64,000 bases of DNA from DASQYE01 sp036389315 (GTDB lineage: Bacteria > Acidobacteriota > Blastocatellia > Pyrinomonadales > Pyrinomonadaceae): the NCBI GenBank assembly GCA_036389315.1, contig DASVQF010000032.1, positions 1 through 64,000 on the forward strand, read 5' to 3'. Below, one piece after another: positions 63,405 to 64,000 of this stretch. The notes under the pieces were generated by a model that was not told where the DNA came from, ran no database searches, and saw only the letters and a program-made list of their open reading frames with translations. How positions within the stretch are numbered: position 1 is the first letter of the stretch; the number at the start of each line of letters is the position of its first letter. The position numbers and the translations under genes were made by a program.

Positions 63405-63540
63405 AGATGAAGGCAGGGAGCCTTCACACAGGACGGTTGACCCAAGTGCTTTGCGAGAGTCCCGGGGTCGCCGCCCTCGGTAGAAGTGTGCGCCGAAGTG
63501 TGTCTTGCGGTCGCCCTTCTCTCTGCCTTCATCTATTTTT
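63405..63540 (+). ncRNA. Candidate structured small RNA with terminator
   Basis: The ends AGATGAAGGCAG (63405-63416) and CTGCCTTCATCT (63523-63534) pair perfectly and the helix extends four more pairs inward; ATTTTTT follows, as in an intrinsic terminator. Between the arms lie about 100 bases without a good reading frame, with local pairing such as GACCC with GGGTC. TTGACA at 63375-63380 could be its -35, with a poor -10 TATGTT. The overall long closed helix is reminiscent of 6S RNA, but no diagnostic motif is seen; the SRP RNA loop is absent. Confidence 0.35.
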
Positions 63541-63586
63541 TAGCATAACGAATCTGATTTTGCATGCGTCTACGCTTTCGGATTTG

Positions 63587-63662
63587 GGGAGCATGGTGTA
63601 AAGGCTCAACACGACGGCCTCCAAAATCGTCGATCCCGGTTCAAGTCCGGGTGCTCCTGCCA
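63587..63662 (+). tRNA. tRNA-Trp (anticodon CCA)
   Basis: A 76-base cloverleaf with acceptor GGGAGCA/TGCTCCT (first pair G-U), anticodon loop CTCCAAA with CCA as anticodon, T arm CCCGG-TTCAAGT-CCGGG, discriminator G typical of tRNA-Trp, and an encoded CCA. The D stem has only three good pairs and the anticodon stem has a C-A mismatch next to the loop. Confidence 0.85.
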
Positions 63663-63683
63663 AACTTTTAAATTCTCATCTTC

Positions 63684-63771
63684 GGAGGGTTCGCCTAACT
63701 GGAATGGCCCCGGTCTCGAAAACCGGCGGGCCCACTGGCCCTTGCGAGTTCGAATCCCGCACCCTCCGCCA
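63684..63771 (+). tRNA. tRNA-Ser (anticodon CGA)
   Basis: An 88-base class II tRNA: acceptor GGAGGGT/ACCCTCC, anticodon stem CCGGT/ACCGG around loop CTCGAAA (anticodon CGA), long variable arm (GGGCCCACTGGCCC), T loop TTCGAAT, discriminator G and encoded CCA. Confidence 0.93.
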
Positions 63772-63784
63772 ACAATTTTTTTTT

Positions 63785-63859
63785 GAACCTGTAGCTCAGC
63801 GGAATGAGAGCGCAAGCTTGCGGAGCTTGAGGTCGCACGTTCGAATCGTGCCAGGTTCA
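63785..63859 (+). tRNA. tRNA-Arg (anticodon GCG)
   Basis: A 75-base cloverleaf with perfect stems: acceptor GAACCTG/CAGGTTC, D stem GCTC/GAGC, anticodon stem CAAGC/GCTTG with loop TTGCGGA, T arm GCACG-TTCGAAT-CGTGC, discriminator A. CCA is not encoded. Anticodon GCG would read CGC; most bacteria use an A34 (inosine) Arg tRNA for this box, so this is unusual. Confidence 0.85.
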
Positions 63860-63876
63860 TAAACTCTCTTTCATCA

Positions 63877-63951
63877 GCCGACGTAGCCCAACGGTAGGAG
63901 GCGCTGGTCTTAGAAACCAGACAGTGACGGGTTCGAATCCCTCCGTCGGCA
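63877..63951 (+). tRNA. Unusual tRNA with UAG anticodon (Leu codon CUA), class I shape
   Basis: Acceptor GCCGACG/CGTCGGC and anticodon stem CTGGT/ACCAG are perfect, with loop CTTAGAA and anticodon TAG. Leucine tRNAs normally have a long variable arm, but here it is only about five bases. The T stem pairs fully only if one C is bulged (GA-C-GGG with CCCTC). CCA is not encoded. It may be a real atypical tRNA or a decaying copy. Confidence 0.65.
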
Positions 63952-64000
63952 TCCTTAATCAACTTCCCGCTGCGGGGCGTTAGGCAAGGCAGGACTGAAG

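Noticed and set aside
63405..63540. SRP (4.5S) RNA or tmRNA
   Set aside because: The SRP loop GGAAGCAGCC-type motif is absent, and there is no tRNA-like end or tag reading frame.
63606..63962. A 118-residue minus-strand open frame (GGIRTRHCLV-type sequence)
   Set aside because: It is the well-known spurious translation of tRNA genes read on the wrong strand.

Overview
The window looks like one chromosomal segment of an Acidobacteriota bacterium, possibly of the Blastocatellia type. The reasons are a PadR regulator paired with an ADOP-type (acidobacterial duplicated orphan permease) MacB/FtsX-like permease, a VWFA-related protein of the acidobacterial kind, a high G+C content in core genes, frequent GTG/TTG starts, and many palindromic intergenic elements. 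No 16S rRNA is present, so this placement is inference.

Region 1 (1-26.8 kb) is a lipopeptide biosynthetic cluster around a 161-bp divergent promoter. Leftward runs a giant NRPS that starts with a fatty acyl-AMP ligase and ACP, followed by C-A-PCP, C-A-PCP and a C domain cut by the window edge. Rightward run a PvdE/SyrD-type peptide exporter, an Hsp90 (htpG), a second giant NRPS (degenerate C, A, PCP, C-A-PCP, C-A-PCP, TE) and a NodU/CmcH-type carbamoyltransferase. A SyrP/TauD-like dioxygenase lies convergent at the end. By Stachelhaus-type codes read by eye, the last three residues would be Asn (or Asp), Gly and an unassigned residue; the first amino acid after the fatty acid is probably Ala. 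The degenerate C domain, Asn-type A domain, SyrP-like hydroxylase and carbamoyltransferase together suggest a beta-hydroxylated, O-carbamoylated Asn/Asp in a lipopeptide.

Region 2 (26.9-30.2 kb) is an accessory stretch: two AT-rich, membrane-anchored hypothetical genes, an array of thirteen 21-bp tandem repeats, and a helical protein of unknown function. Region 3 (30.3-46.1 kb) has padR-ADOP, lepB, rnc, a secreted repeat-type protein, a lone penicillin-binding transpeptidase, an NtrB/NtrC-type two-component pair, small exported proteins, a VWA protein and a LysW-like zinc ribbon.

Region 4 (46.3-55.2 kb) is a lysine/diaminopimelate operon: lysC, an M20 deacylase (probable dapE), dapB, dapA, dapD, an aminotransferase (probable DapC role) and asd. 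It is preceded by a lysine riboswitch and an intrinsic terminator. Region 5 (55.4-62.8 kb) has an M13 peptidase, a cysM - JAMM peptidase - CysO/MoeZ/rhodanese operon for protein-thiocarboxylate cysteine synthesis with the carrier fused to its activating enzyme, a LysE-type exporter and a CbxX-type AAA ATPase. Region 6 (62.9-64 kb) has two short promoter/terminator units and four tRNA genes, some with unusual features.

Several gene 3' ends carry long palindromes whose arms are tandem 7-bp repeats with similar loop cores. In four cases the palindrome supplies the stop codon of the upstream gene.
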